A stretch of DNA of 64,000 nt, from the NCBI RefSeq assembly GCF_013343715.1, contig NZ_JABUNR010000001.1, positions 124,001-188,000 of the forward strand. The letters are read 5' to 3'. Numbering within the stretch: the stretch's first letter is position 1; each line of letters begins with the position of its first letter. Shown one piece after another: positions 53,615 through 63,289 of this stretch. Both the position numbers and the translations under genes were made by a program. Source of the DNA: Mesobacillus harenae. GTDB taxonomy: Bacteria > Bacillota > Bacilli > Bacillales > Cytobacillaceae. Below the pieces are notes generated by a model. That model was not told the origin of the DNA. It ran no database searches and saw only the letters and a list, made by a program, of their open reading frames with translations.

Positions 53615-53630
53615 GAAGCATGAGAACCGT
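53615..53630 (+). repeat. Half of the dispersed hairpin repeat
   Basis: GAAGCATGAGAACCGT. The word GAAGCATGAGA also occurs at 26318-26328 and, inverted, at 25208-25218. Confidence 0.5.
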
Positions 53631-53766
53631 ACATATAGTTTAATTTCATGTTTTTTTATGGAATTTGGATGTGATTGAAAAATGAATCGGGTTGGTAAAC
53701 ATATGTTAGATCGCAGAAGTTACAATTTTTAAGATTAAATTTTGAATAAAACCGTGCCGGCACCCC

Positions 53767-55194
53767 TTATTCCAACACGCGGGATAGACGGGTGACTGCT
53801 TCCGGGATCTTATCTTCTGGTATGCTGGCGAATCCGAGGACCAGTTGGATGCTGTTTTTGTGCTTGTATTTATTGTTAAGCATAAACCGTTTCATTGTAT
53901 AAATTTCCAGTTTTTCCTGCTTGGCTTTATCTTCGATCTCCTGAAAGTCTTTGCTGCTTTTAAAGTGAGCGCAGAAGTGAAGCCCTGCAGGTATGTCCTC
54001 GATGTGAATATTGTCGCCAAACTGAGCACTTAGTTCGTTTATCAGCTTTTTTCGTTTTGTTTCATAGTGGTGATTCATCCTCTTGATGTGGCGATTGTAC
54101 TCGCCGTTCTCGATAAAGTAATGCATCGCGAAAAGATTGATTGTGTTACTGGCCTGAATCTCATGTTGATATTGGCGGCGATATTCCCGCAGCAGATCAG
54201 GCGGTAATACCATATAGCTGATACGCATGCCAGGGAGCATGGTTTTTGAAAAGGTTCCCGTATAGATAACACGTTGATTTCTGTCCAGGCTCTGCAAAGA
54301 AGGAATATTATCTGTTTCATACTTAAATTCACTATCATAGTCATCCTCGACAATATACCGGTCAGGCGCATATGTGGACCAATTTAACAGTTCAATCCGT
54401 CTGGATATCGGCATAATTATACCTGTCGGAAATTGGTGTGATGGTGTAACAAACACAAAATTTGCTTTTGATGCTTCAATTTCTTTAATACTGATTCCCT
54501 TTTCATCTATTTTTAAAGGATGGACGTCAAATTTCATACTCGTGAGTAAATGATATAACCGGGAGTAACCGGGATACTCCATTGCTATAACTGAATTCTT
54601 ACCCTGAATGTCCAGCAGCTGGCGTATTAATGACATTGTGCCTGCTCCGATGACAATTTGTTCGGGCTCGCAAATTACCCCGCGTGTTAAGGAGATTAAA
54701 TTGCAGATGGTTTTTCTTACGAGATAAGGACCCTGAGAATGGGTTATTTCTGAAAGCTCCTGAGGATGCTGATCGATTGCTTTTTGTTGGCATCTGACCC
54801 ATTCCTTAAAAGGGAAAAGGGAAGTATTTGAAGTCATATGTGAAAGGGAAAGCCAGCCTTCTTTCTCCGTGATACTCTCCTTTAGGTCACTTGGTAATGG
54901 AGATTTGAATGCGTCATCCTGTTTGATAAACTGGGTGATTTTTTCAACAAAATACCCTTTTCGCTCACTTGTATAGATATAACCCTCTGCAAGCAGCTGA
55001 TCATAGGCTGTCATAACGGAGTTCACGCTGACTTTTAATTGCCGAGCCAATGTTCTTTTCGGAGGGAGCTTCTCATCGGGCTTCAGCCTTCCCTCTAAAA
55101 TGTTTTTCTTGATACCCTCGTAGATCTGCTGATAGATATAATTTGTGTTTGAACTTTTATCAAGCGTTACATAAATCAAAGTTTCATCCCTCAT
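53767..55194 (-). CDS. gabR: GabR-type MocR transcription factor
   Basis: A 475-residue regulator with a GntR winged helix (YIYQQIYEGIKKNILEGRLKPDEKLPPKRTLARQLKVSVNSV in part) and a C-terminal aminotransferase-fold domain that binds PLP through Lys in TGTFSKTMLPGMR. Bacillus subtilis GabR activates gabTD with GABA and PLP and represses itself. It lies divergently 114 bases from gabT, with operator-like GTACCA words between. The ATG at 55194 matches the family N-terminus; a longer start at 55254 lies in the operator region. Confidence 0.9.
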   Translation of the reverse strand: MRDETLIYVTLDKSSNTNYIYQQIYEGIKKNILEGRLKPDEKLPPKRTLARQLKVSVNSVMTAYDQLLAEGYIYTSERKGYFVEKITQFIKQDDAFKSPLPSDLKESITEKEGWLSLSHMTSNTSLFPFKEWVRCQQKAIDQHPQELSEITHSQGPYLVRKTICNLISLTRGVICEPEQIVIGAGTMSLIRQLLDIQGKNSVIAMEYPGYSRLYHLLTSMKFDVHPLKIDEKGISIKEIEASKANFVFVTPSHQFPTGIIMPISRRIELLNWSTYAPDRYIVEDDYDSEFKYETDNIPSLQSLDRNQRVIYTGTFSKTMLPGMRISYMVLPPDLLREYRRQYQHEIQASNTINLFAMHYFIENGEYNRHIKRMNHHYETKRKKLINELSAQFGDNIHIEDIPAGLHFCAHFKSSKDFQEIEDKAKQEKLEIYTMKRFMLNNKYKHKNSIQLVLGFASIPEDKIPEAVTRLSRVLE

Positions 55195-55201
55195 CTCTCT
55201 G

Positions 55202-55242
55202 GTACCATCATTTTCTTCCTTTTGGTACTTTTCATTGTACCA
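55202..55242 (+). promoter_or_regulatory. Candidate GabR operator
   Basis: GTACCA at 55202-55207 and again at 55237-55242 are direct repeats 35 bases apart, with an inverted copy GGTAC at 55224-55228 between them. GabR of B. subtilis binds two ATACCA direct repeats about this far apart. The second repeat abuts a -35-like TTGTAC (55235-55240) and a TATCTT (55257-55262) for gabT. Confidence 0.65.
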
Positions 55243-55308
55243 GAAAGATGTCAAACTATCTTTAAATTACAAATTATTTAAAATAAATAAAAACAAGGAG
55301 GACAAAAA

Positions 55309-56610
55309 ATGACTACAACCTTTTTAACGACCAAAGAATTTCAGGAAAAAAGAAAAAAATATGTACCAAAAGGTGTAAGCAACGCAAATTTAAATATTGC
55401 ACAAAAGGCTTCCGGTGCAACCATTACAGATATCGATGGAAACGAATGGATTGATTTTGCCGGGGCGATCGGAACATTAAACGTGGGCCATAGCCATCCG
55501 AAAGTAACAGCAGCTGTAAAGGAACAAGCAGAGAGATTTCTACATCCTGGCTTCAATGTGATGATGTATGAAGGGTATCTTAATCTTGCTGAGAAATTGT
55601 GCCAGATCACACCTGGTGATTTTGACAAGCAAGCCATTTTATTTAACTCTGGTGCGGAAGCAGTTGAAAATGCCATTAAAATGGCCCGCCGTTATACTGG
55701 ACGTCAGGCGGTTGTTTCCTTTGTCCGCGGATATCACGGAAGAACGAATTTAACAATGGGAATGACAAGCAAGGTCAAGCCTTACAAATTTGGCTTCGGT
55801 CCTTTCGCCCCTGAAATCTACCAGGCGCCATTTCCCTATATGTATCAAAAGCCTGTTGAAATGACAGATGAATCCTATATTGACATGAAAATTGAAGAAT
55901 TTAAAGACTTTTTTATCGCAACAGTAGCACCTGAGACGGTTTCCTGCGTAGTAATGGAGCCTGTCCAGGGTGAGGGAGGATTTATCGTACCTCCGAAGAA
56001 GTTTGTTCAGGCGGTAAGTGAATTCTGCAAAGAGCATGGAATTGTGTTTGTTGCAGATGAGATTCAAACTGGATTTGGACGTACAGGAAAATTATTTGCT
56101 ATCGACCATTTTGACGTAACACCAGATTTAATCACTGTCTCAAAGTCGTTGGCGGCAGGGCTGCCATTAAGCGGTGTAGTAGGCAGGATGGAGATCTTAA
56201 ACGTTGCAGACCCAGGAGAACTGGGAGGGACCTATTCAGGAAGCCCTGTTGCCTGTGCCGCTGCTTTAGCTGTTATTGAAATTATGGAAGAAGAAAACCT
56301 GGTCGAAAAGGCTGAAATCCTCGGACAAAAATTTGAAACCAAACTAACGGAGCTCGCCGGAAAGCATGATTTTATAGGGGATATCCGCCGTCTAGGCGCA
56401 ATGGTCGCAGTAGAGATTGTTGAGGACCGTACGGCTAAAAAACCGAATAAAATCAAAACAGCAGAAATTGTTAAATATGCAAACGAAAATGGATTATTGC
56501 TTCTTTCCGCCGGATTAAAGAGCAATGTCATCCGCTTCCTGGCACCATTGGTTATCACAGATGAAGAATTATCAAAAGGACTTGCCATTTTAGAAAAAGC
56601 ATTTGAATAA
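55309..56610 (+). CDS. gabT: 4-aminobutyrate aminotransferase GabT
   Basis: A 433-residue PLP class-III aminotransferase: NSGAEAVENAIKMAR, GYHGRTNLTMGMTSK, VMEPVQGEGGF, DEIQTGFGRTG and the PLP lysine in SKSLAAGLPLSGVVGR. It moves the amino group of GABA to 2-oxoglutarate, giving succinate semialdehyde for GabD. ATG behind AAGGAGGACAAAAA. First gene of the gabTD operon. Confidence 0.93.
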   Translation: MTTTFLTTKEFQEKRKKYVPKGVSNANLNIAQKASGATITDIDGNEWIDFAGAIGTLNVGHSHPKVTAAVKEQAERFLHPGFNVMMYEGYLNLAEKLCQITPGDFDKQAILFNSGAEAVENAIKMARRYTGRQAVVSFVRGYHGRTNLTMGMTSKVKPYKFGFGPFAPEIYQAPFPYMYQKPVEMTDESYIDMKIEEFKDFFIATVAPETVSCVVMEPVQGEGGFIVPPKKFVQAVSEFCKEHGIVFVADEIQTGFGRTGKLFAIDHFDVTPDLITVSKSLAAGLPLSGVVGRMEILNVADPGELGGTYSGSPVACAAALAVIEIMEEENLVEKAEILGQKFETKLTELAGKHDFIGDIRRLGAMVAVEIVEDRTAKKPNKIKTAEIVKYANENGLLLLSAGLKSNVIRFLAPLVITDEELSKGLAILEKAFE

Positions 56611-56650
56611 ACTCACGTAAGTAAAATAATAAAGAAAGAGGTGCTCAGGA

Positions 56651-58042
56651 ATGCCTGAAACTTTTAAAATAAAAAACCCTGCCACCGGTGAGCTGATTTC
56701 GGAAGTAATAGTTAACTCCAACGATGAAATACAGCAGGCATTGAAAAACGGCCATGAAGCCTTTAAGGATTGGTCAAGAGTGAACGCTCATGAACGCTCA
56801 AGGTTATTAAAAAAATGGGCAGATATTATCCTGGAACAAAAAGCAGAAATTGCAGAAGTAATGACGCTGGAAAACGGAAAGCCTCTTAAAGAATCTTTAG
56901 GTGAAGTCGACTATGCGGTAAGCTATATTGAGTGGTATGCGGAAGAAGCGAAGCGGATCTATGGACGGACGATTCCGGCAGCCACGGAAACAAAACGAAT
57001 CATCGTCAGCAAGCAGCCCATTGGTTTGGTTGCAGCGATCACTCCATGGAATTTCCCTGCTGCGATGATGACGAGAAAAGCAGCCCCTGCCTTAGCAGCT
57101 GGATGTACATTCATTGTAAAGCCTGCAGAGGATACACCATTAACAACAATTAGATTAATTGAGCTGGCACATCAGGCCGGAATTCCAACTAATGCTATCC
57201 AATATGTCATCGGCGATGGAAAAGAAGTGGGTGAGCTTTTCACAAGCAGTCAATATGTTCGTAAAATTACATTTACTGGTTCTACTCCTGTCGGTAAATC
57301 ATTAATTAAAAACAGTGCTGATACTGTAAAGCATGTCACCATGGAATTAGGCGGCCATGCACCTCTCATTATTGCGGAGGATGCTGATTTGGATATCGCT
57401 GTCAGCCAAACGATTGCATCAAAGTTTCGCAACGCAGGTCAAACCTGTGTTTGTGCAAATCGTATCATTGTCCATGAAAATGTCATCGAGGTATTCTCTG
57501 CCAAATTAACCGAAGAAGTAAGAAAGTTAAAGGTTGGAAATGGACTTGATAAGGATACTGATATTGGCCCTATAATTAACGAAAGCGGCTATGAGAAAAT
57601 CGTTGCGCAAATTAATGACGCCGTGGATAAAGGTGCAGAAGTGCTTGTAGGGAATGAATCTAATGCAAATAAAGAAAAAGGGTATTTCTTTGTATATCCA
57701 ACCGTTTTAAAAAATGTCAATTTAGATATGAAGATTATGAGTGAAGAAACGTTTGGACCTGTTGCTCCTCTTATCAGCTTTAAGGATCTTGAAGAAGCTG
57801 TGGATATTGCCAACAGCACTCCATATGGGCTTGCTGCATATTTTTTCACCAATAATTATAAAACAGGAACCTACCTGCATGACCATCTCGACTTTGGCAT
57901 CGTAGGCTGGAATGACGGCGCCACTTCTGCTGCTCATGCACCATTTGGCGGCATGAAAGAAAGCGGTCTGGGCCGTGAAGGCGGAATTGAAGGAATTGAG
58001 CCATATCTGGAAACAAAATATCTCTCAATTGGAAATTTATAA
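56651..58042 (+). CDS. gabD: Succinate-semialdehyde dehydrogenase GabD
   Basis: A 463-residue aldehyde dehydrogenase: NWIGKx-like start absent, but [38 protein letters not shown] (Glu of the active site) and [10 protein letters not shown] (catalytic Cys) are present. It oxidises succinate semialdehyde to succinate with NAD(P)+, linking GABA to the citric acid cycle. 40 bases after gabT with an AAAGAGGTG site. A terminator follows at 58233. Confidence 0.92.
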   Translation: MPETFKIKNPATGELISEVIVNSNDEIQQALKNGHEAFKDWSRVNAHERSRLLKKWADIILEQKAEIAEVMTLENGKPLKESLGEVDYAVSYIEWYAEEAKRIYGRTIPAATETKRIIVSKQPIGLVAAITPWNFPAAMMTRKAAPALAAGCTFIVKPAEDTPLTTIRLIELAHQAGIPTNAIQYVIGDGKEVGELFTSSQYVRKITFTGSTPVGKSLIKNSADTVKHVTMELGGHAPLIIAEDADLDIAVSQTIASKFRNAGQTCVCANRIIVHENVIEVFSAKLTEEVRKLKVGNGLDKDTDIGPIINESGYEKIVAQINDAVDKGAEVLVGNESNANKEKGYFFVYPTVLKNVNLDMKIMSEETFGPVAPLISFKDLEEAVDIANSTPYGLAAYFFTNNYKTGTYLHDHLDFGIVGWNDGATSAAHAPFGGMKESGLGREGGIEGIEPYLETKYLSIGNL

Positions 58043-58232
58043 AAGTGCTTTCTTACTAATTGCTAGGTAGAACGGTTAAATAAAACAGTTTGAACTAAAC
58101 CCGAATGAAGGACACAAGAAAAAGTGCCTCTCGGTTTAACGGGTATGTCTCCGAGTACAAAAATGTAACTCGAAATGGAAAAGTGGTTGTAACACATGGA
58201 TTAAACAACCAAAATAGCACCTTTAAATGCAC

Positions 58233-58264
58233 AAAAAAGCTCGGAAAAATCCGAGCTTTTTTAT
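58233..58264 (+). terminator. Terminator of gabTD
   Basis: AAAAAAGCTCGGA pairs with TCCGAGCTTTTTT around AAAA. An 80-codon frame (58105-58347) runs through the hairpin and is not a gene; the remaining gap to 58488 is AT-rich and empty. Confidence 0.92.
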
Positions 58265-58488
58265 ATTACTTATTTAACATAAGTACCTGTTTGTTTAAGT
58301 GTAATCATTACATTGTTATTTTAATGGACGTTAGCTGCAAAAAATAAAAAGAGTGCAACACCGGGTTTTGTTAATTTACGATCTTGCTCTTAGGTACCAT
58401 AAGAAAAGCTTATTGCCATTTACTTAATTAATATTTCTTTGTACTTTTTAACATAATAATATTACACAAGTTTTTTAGGAGCGATAAA

Positions 58489-59508
58489 TTGGAGACTACA
58501 TACGAAAACAAACACAGCATTCGATTAACTTCAGCCGAAATATCCAATCTATGGATTACCTATATGAATAATTCGTTGTCTAAATATGTTCTAAGTTATT
58601 TTTTGAACACCGTAGAAGATTCTGAAATTCGATCAGTAATTGATTATGCCTTAAATGTATCGCTTACGCTAATGGATGGAGTTGAAAATATATTTAACGG
58701 GGAGAATTATCCCATACCATATGGATTTACGGATGACGATGTGAACCTTTCAGCACCTCGTCTATACTCAGATGAATTCTTTTTAAATTATATTGACCAG
58801 ATGGCAAAAGCAGGGTTTTCTGCATATGGGATGTCAACTGCTATGTCGTCACGATTAGATGTTCAAGCCTTTTTTAATGAAGCTGTAGCCCTGAATATTG
58901 AAATCAATAAACGAACGAAAGCTGTCTTACTATCGAAAGGGTTACATTTAAGACCTCCATACATTTCTCCACCCGAAAAGGTTGATTTTGTGAAACATCA
59001 AAGTTTCCTAACTGGTTGGTTTGGTTCCAGAAAGCCATTATTATCGGTAGAAATTACAAACTTATTTCATAACCTACAAACGAACGCAATAGGAAAAGCT
59101 TTTATTTCTGGGTTTGCTCAAACGGCTAAGACAAAAGATGCAAGAGATTACTTCAAACGAGGAAAGGATATATCGAATAAACATATTAAAGTTTTCACTT
59201 CAATTTTAACGGAGGAAGACATTCCTGTACCAAGGAGTTGGGATGATGAAGTATTGGCATCCTCGGAAGCGCCTTTTTCCGATAAATTGATGATGTTTCA
59301 AGTTTCTTTGTTAAGTGCACTAGGGGTAGGCAACTATGGAGTAGCAATGTCGGCGAGTACTAGACGTGATTTAACTGCCCATTTTGCTCGTCTTTCGATG
59401 GAGATCGGACAATACGCTGAAGACGGTGCTAACTTATCGATTAAACACAGATGGTTGGAACAACCTCCACAATCGGTGGACAAAAATGGTATAGTCTACA
59501 AGAATTAA
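58489..59508 (+). CDS. DUF3231 protein with two helical domains
   Basis: A 339-residue protein from a TTG after TTAGGAGCG. It consists of two similar halves (about 8-165 and 180-325), each starting with a Leu/Thr-S-A-E-I-S/T-N-L-(W/F) helix (LTSAEISNLWITYM and LLSVEITNLFHNLQ), the DUF3231 arrangement related to the ferritin-like bundle. In Bacilli these are stress- or sporulation-associated proteins of unknown function. No metal site is obvious. Single-gene unit. Confidence 0.8.
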   Translation: METTYENKHSIRLTSAEISNLWITYMNNSLSKYVLSYFLNTVEDSEIRSVIDYALNVSLTLMDGVENIFNGENYPIPYGFTDDDVNLSAPRLYSDEFFLNYIDQMAKAGFSAYGMSTAMSSRLDVQAFFNEAVALNIEINKRTKAVLLSKGLHLRPPYISPPEKVDFVKHQSFLTGWFGSRKPLLSVEITNLFHNLQTNAIGKAFISGFAQTAKTKDARDYFKRGKDISNKHIKVFTSILTEEDIPVPRSWDDEVLASSEAPFSDKLMMFQVSLLSALGVGNYGVAMSASTRRDLTAHFARLSMEIGQYAEDGANLSIKHRWLEQPPQSVDKNGIVYKN

Positions 59509-59520
59509 TAAATTTTTCAA

Positions 59521-59606
59521 TGAGGCTGGGACAAAACTCCCTCGATACTATTGAAGAAATGGTTACCAAACCATTGAACCCGTTAACCTTGGTTCGGGTT
59601 TTTGTA
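59521..59606 (+). terminator. Terminator preceded by the GAGGCTGGGACAAAAC word
   Basis: GAACCCG pairs with CGGGTT around a short loop and T's (59577-59604). The word GAGGCTGGGACAAAACT at 59522 occurs widely in Firmicute intergenic regions, so this may be a mobile repeat carrying a terminator. The rest to 59905 is empty. Confidence 0.6.
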
Positions 59607-59905
59607 TTTCTCTAAAAAAGGATTTATCCTTTATTAAGTTATGAACATACGGACGATTTCACATGTATATAGAGTTATCGGCTCCTTCAAAGTGTGGGTG
59701 CAGTTTACCAACTGCGAGTTTCTTACACTAATTACCGATTATTCTGGATTTTGATTTCGTCCTCGTCGATTCCTGTTTCCGTTTGGTCTCTTTTCATGTC
59801 CAAATTAGGGTGGCCAAGATGTACCACTACCGTATAAAAATTTGTTTACAACTACTTTAGGAACTTTCATATAGATAGTCTAAAAGCTAATGGGAGTAGA
59901 AGTGG

Positions 59906-61108
59906 TTGGATAAACAGAATTCCCGATATAGATGGGTTGTTTTAGGTTGTGTGCTGTTTACGTATATATTGATGTCGAGTCAACGGACAGCACCAGGATT
60001 GATTACAAATGAAGTAATGAAGGATTTTCAAGTTACGGCTTCAACGATTGGGTTACTAGCAAGTATCCAATTTTTTGTTTACACGGGTTTGCAAATACCG
60101 ATGGGACTTTTGGCAGATCGGTTTGGGCCCAATTTTTTTCTAATCGTCGGTGCACTCCTTACTGGTATTGGAACGATTATTTATAGTCTTGGAACCCATG
60201 AAATGGTCTTGTTTTTTGCCAGAATTTTGACGGGGATTGGCGATGCGACGATTTGGGTTAATATGGTGCTGATTTTAAGCTGGTGGTTTAGTGCCAGGGA
60301 ATTTTCCCGTTTGATTGGAGTTGCGGCGATGACGGGAAGCCTTGGGTTTCTGGTAGCAACCGTCCCATTCGCTGCCTGGATCGATGTCCTTGGCTGGCGG
60401 CCTGCATTTTTTTCAACAGGGCTCCTATTGTGTTTATGTGGGATTCTTCTTTATTTTGTTCTGGTCAAAAAAACGAACCAGCCGATATTTGAAAAAAGAG
60501 AAATCAAACCGGAGAAAACAAGGGTGCTGCTGCGAAGAATTGTCTCCAGCCGCCAAGCATGGGCATTGTTCCTTTGTCACTTTGGGCTTGTAGGGACATA
60601 CGTGGGATTTATCGGATCATGGGCCGTTCCTTATGGAATGAATATATATGGAATGACTCGTACAGATGCGAGTCAGCTCGTTTTAATCGGTTTGGTGGGA
60701 GCTCTAATCGGTGCTCCTTTAGCCGGGTGGATTTCAAGCCGGTTAGGAATGATTAAGCGACCTTATGTAGTAGTGCACGTGCTAATTGTCCTGTGTTGGT
60801 CGAGCTTTCTTTTTACTAGTGCGAATCCGCCCATTGTTCTCTTAACCATCCTTTTCTTTGTCATTGGTCTCGCCTATGGGGCAAATGCGCTAACGTTCGC
60901 TGCTGTCCGTCAATCGTTTCCGATTGGAGAATCAGGCATCGCGTCTGGGTTCGCAAATACAGGAGGATTCCTAAGCGCTGTACTGCTGCCAGGCATTTTC
61001 GGACTTGTCCTAGATCATTTTAATGGATACTACTATGGATTCATCACCCCGGTCCTATTCTCCATAATTGGCCTGATCGGTGTGCTGCTGATGAAGGAGA
61101 AGGTGTAA
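59906..61108 (+). CDS. MFS transporter
   Basis: A 400-residue major facilitator with 12 hydrophobic helices. Motif GLLADRFGPN follows helix 2, and ISSRLGMIKRP mirrors it in the second half. The short N-terminus (MDKQNSRYRWVVLGC) and SWWFSAREFSRLIGVAAMTGS resemble nitrate/sugar-acid-type carriers, but the substrate cannot be fixed. TTG start with GGGAG 12 bases upstream. No neighbours give a hint, as dispersed repeats follow. Confidence 0.85.
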   Translation: MDKQNSRYRWVVLGCVLFTYILMSSQRTAPGLITNEVMKDFQVTASTIGLLASIQFFVYTGLQIPMGLLADRFGPNFFLIVGALLTGIGTIIYSLGTHEMVLFFARILTGIGDATIWVNMVLILSWWFSAREFSRLIGVAAMTGSLGFLVATVPFAAWIDVLGWRPAFFSTGLLLCLCGILLYFVLVKKTNQPIFEKREIKPEKTRVLLRRIVSSRQAWALFLCHFGLVGTYVGFIGSWAVPYGMNIYGMTRTDASQLVLIGLVGALIGAPLAGWISSRLGMIKRPYVVVHVLIVLCWSSFLFTSANPPIVLLTILFFVIGLAYGANALTFAAVRQSFPIGESGIASGFANTGGFLSAVLLPGIFGLVLDHFNGYYYGFITPVLFSIIGLIGVLLMKEKV

Positions 61109-61111
61109 TGG

Positions 61112-61160
61112 GGTGCCTGTCACTTTCCGGAATTTCTTGTTTCACAGGATGTTCCACGAA
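61112..61160. repeat. Dispersed intergenic repeat, copy B
   Basis: GTGCCTGTCAC and TTGTTTCACAGGATGTTCCACGAAC, in the same order as in copy A after the response regulator at 23584. TGTTCCACG equals one half of the B. subtilis parS site, but the palindrome is not completed. Confidence 0.55.
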
Positions 61161-61188
61161 CTGCAGGGGTAACTATGGGAGCAGAGAA

Positions 61189-61229
61189 GACGGTTCCAGT
61201 GCTTCACTTTTGGAAACACAAGAACCGTC
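61189..61229. repeat. Hairpin-forming dispersed repeat, second site
   Basis: GACGGTTC (61189-61196) and GAACCGTC (61222-61229) form a perfect 8-base stem; GTGCTTC follows the left arm, as CACGCTTC does at 25157. The 75-codon frame over this area is not supported as a gene. Confidence 0.7.
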
Positions 61230-61873
61230 CATTTGTTGATTATTGTGGCTTGCTTAAATCTAAATATTGGACTGTCTGCCTAGCCACCACGATCAAACTG
61301 ATCAATGAACTTATGCTTTTTCAATGTATTATGGAGCCTGTGACTCCTCGAATGCCATTAAAAAGGAAAGGCATAGTTCAAGACGATCACCTGAGATGAG
61401 GAACTAGAGGATATCACAAAAAACGCTAAATGGACAAGCTATTGACCATCACACTTTACGGGTACTAATTCTTTTCTAGGCAAACTATTCCCAAGCTGAA
61501 TAAAAACTTTTAAAAAGCAAATTAGGAACTGTACGGTCACTACGAGTTATAACAAGTATGGGAGGGTTAATCAAATGTAAAGCATGAGATCCATTTTCAA
61601 GCTTTCCGTCATACTCCTGTTGAATTTAATTTCAAACTAATAGAGAGATAGGTAATCATATTATAGAATAAAGAATATATATAATTTGAACTTTTGTAAA
61701 AAAATTAAACGTAGGGTATTTTTTTATTAATGAAAAAATGCGATAATACTATTAGACTTCGAATCTAATAAGTTACATTTGAAAAGAGAACATTACGTAC
61801 TCTTAAATTACCATATTCATTTCTTAAACAAACAGTTGGATTACTCTTCTAAGTACCTTAACAACCGAAATTT
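61230..61873. other. Gene-poor AT-rich gap
   Basis: No gene with a ribosome site was found. The region is AT-rich; TAGACTTCG words near 61755 have no clear partner. It leads to the cre site. Confidence 0.4.
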
Positions 61874-61887
61874 TGAAAACGCTTCCA
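61874..61887 (+). promoter_or_regulatory. Catabolite-responsive element (cre) for CcpA
   Basis: TGAAAACGCTTCCA fits the cre consensus TGWAARCGYTWNCW at every position. It lies 98 bases before the acyl-CoA dehydrogenase start, so CcpA would repress that gene and the transporter behind it when preferred sugars are present. Confidence 0.75.
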
Positions 61888-61984
61888 TTTACAGAGGTAT
61901 AACATGATCTAGCAGTTCTCGGTATTATTTCCTCTAAAGGAATAATGATAAATTTTATTAAATAGAAAATGGAGGTATGTATTG

Positions 61985-63196
61985 ATGCATGAGATTGATA
62001 AACAGCTTGGAATGAGTAATGAAGTATTAGAATTACGTAGCAAGGTGAGAAGGTTTATTGATGAAAATGTCATTCCGGTAGAATCGCTCGTGGAAGAATG
62101 GGATGAAGAAGGTCAAAGAGTTCTAAAGAACTTACAGGAGGAAGCTAAAAAAGAAGGAATATGGGCTTTAGGTTTGCCAAAGGAAATCGGAGGCGGAGGC
62201 CTGCCCTTTATGGATTACGTATTTATCAATGAAATTGTAGGCCGTTCAGAAGCAGCGATGTTTGCTCTTGGAACTCATACAGCACAGGATGGCACGATGC
62301 TGCACTTATTTGGAACAAAAGAACAAAAGGAAAGATGGCTATTGCCAATGGTAGCTGGAGAAATCAATCCATCAGTAGGCTTAACCGAACCAAATGTAGC
62401 CGGTTCAGATCCAACGCTTATTCAATCCTCCGCATACTTAGATAGAGATGAGTGGGTAATCAATGCTCATAAATGGTTTACTTCAGGGGCGACAAGAGCA
62501 GCCTTCACAACCGTTTTTTGTGTGACAGAACCCGAGGCTGAAAGCAGACATAAACGAGCTTCGATGATTCTCGTGCCAACAAATTCTCCTGGATACGAAA
62601 TAGTGAGAGTTGTACCTACAATGGGACATACTTCTGGAGCCCATTGTGAGATCCGCTTAACTAATGTAAGAGTTCCGAAGGAGAATTTATTAGGAGAACG
62701 TGGAGAAGGCTTTGGTATTGCTCAAAAGAGACTAGGTCCAGGGAGAATTTACCACTCTATGAGGTGGCTTGGTCAGGCCCAAAGAGCATTTGATCTAATG
62801 TGTAACAGAGCTCTGAATAGATACGCACACGGATCGCTGCTAGCTGATAAGCAAATGATTCAAAAATTTATCGCTGACTCTGCAACTGATATTCAGTCAG
62901 CTAGACTATTAACCTTTGAAGCTGCAAAGAAAATTGACCGTGGGGAAGACGCGCGTGTTGATATAGCAATGATAAAGGTATATGGTGCAAAAGTTCTTCA
63001 TGATGTTATTGATCGAGCCATTCAGGTACATGGAGCTTTAGGTGTTACGTCTGATACTCCGCTTGAAAAAATGTATAGGGATGCTAGATATGCGCGTATT
63101 TACGATGGTCCAGATGAAGTGCATACTGCATCGATCGCACGTCAAATTTTAAAGAAATACAAGCAAAATGAGAGCTGGGATCCTGCTAATTTTTAG
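61985..63196 (+). CDS. Acyl-CoA dehydrogenase
   Basis: A 403-residue flavoprotein. Motifs: helical N-domain, GLTEPNVAGSDPTLIQSSAYL (the FAD/substrate loop, in part), WFTSGATRAAFTTVFC, and near the end IQVHGALGVTSDTPLEKMYRDARYARIYDGPDEVHT (in part), with the usual arginine for FAD binding. It oxidises an acyl-CoA to the enoyl-CoA, passing electrons to ETF. ATG at 61985 behind GGAGG; a TTG just before is less well spaced. Its operon continues with a TRAP transporter gene, so the acyl group may derive from the transported acid. Confidence 0.9.
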   Translation: MHEIDKQLGMSNEVLELRSKVRRFIDENVIPVESLVEEWDEEGQRVLKNLQEEAKKEGIWALGLPKEIGGGGLPFMDYVFINEIVGRSEAAMFALGTHTAQDGTMLHLFGTKEQKERWLLPMVAGEINPSVGLTEPNVAGSDPTLIQSSAYLDRDEWVINAHKWFTSGATRAAFTTVFCVTEPEAESRHKRASMILVPTNSPGYEIVRVVPTMGHTSGAHCEIRLTNVRVPKENLLGERGEGFGIAQKRLGPGRIYHSMRWLGQAQRAFDLMCNRALNRYAHGSLLADKQMIQKFIADSATDIQSARLLTFEAAKKIDRGEDARVDIAMIKVYGAKVLHDVIDRAIQVHGALGVTSDTPLEKMYRDARYARIYDGPDEVHTASIARQILKKYKQNESWDPANF

Positions 63197-63289
63197 AGAG
63201 CGTTAGGTAGTGCGTTTTTGTCACAAACATATTTTTATGAAATAAATTATCGGAATATTCAATTAAAACAAAATATTTAGGAGGTTATT

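Noticed and set aside
58105..58347. 80-codon frame after gabD
   Set aside because: It crosses a strong terminator and has no ribosome site.
61175..61399. 75-codon frame after the MFS gene
   Set aside because: It overlaps a hairpin repeat and lacks a ribosome site.
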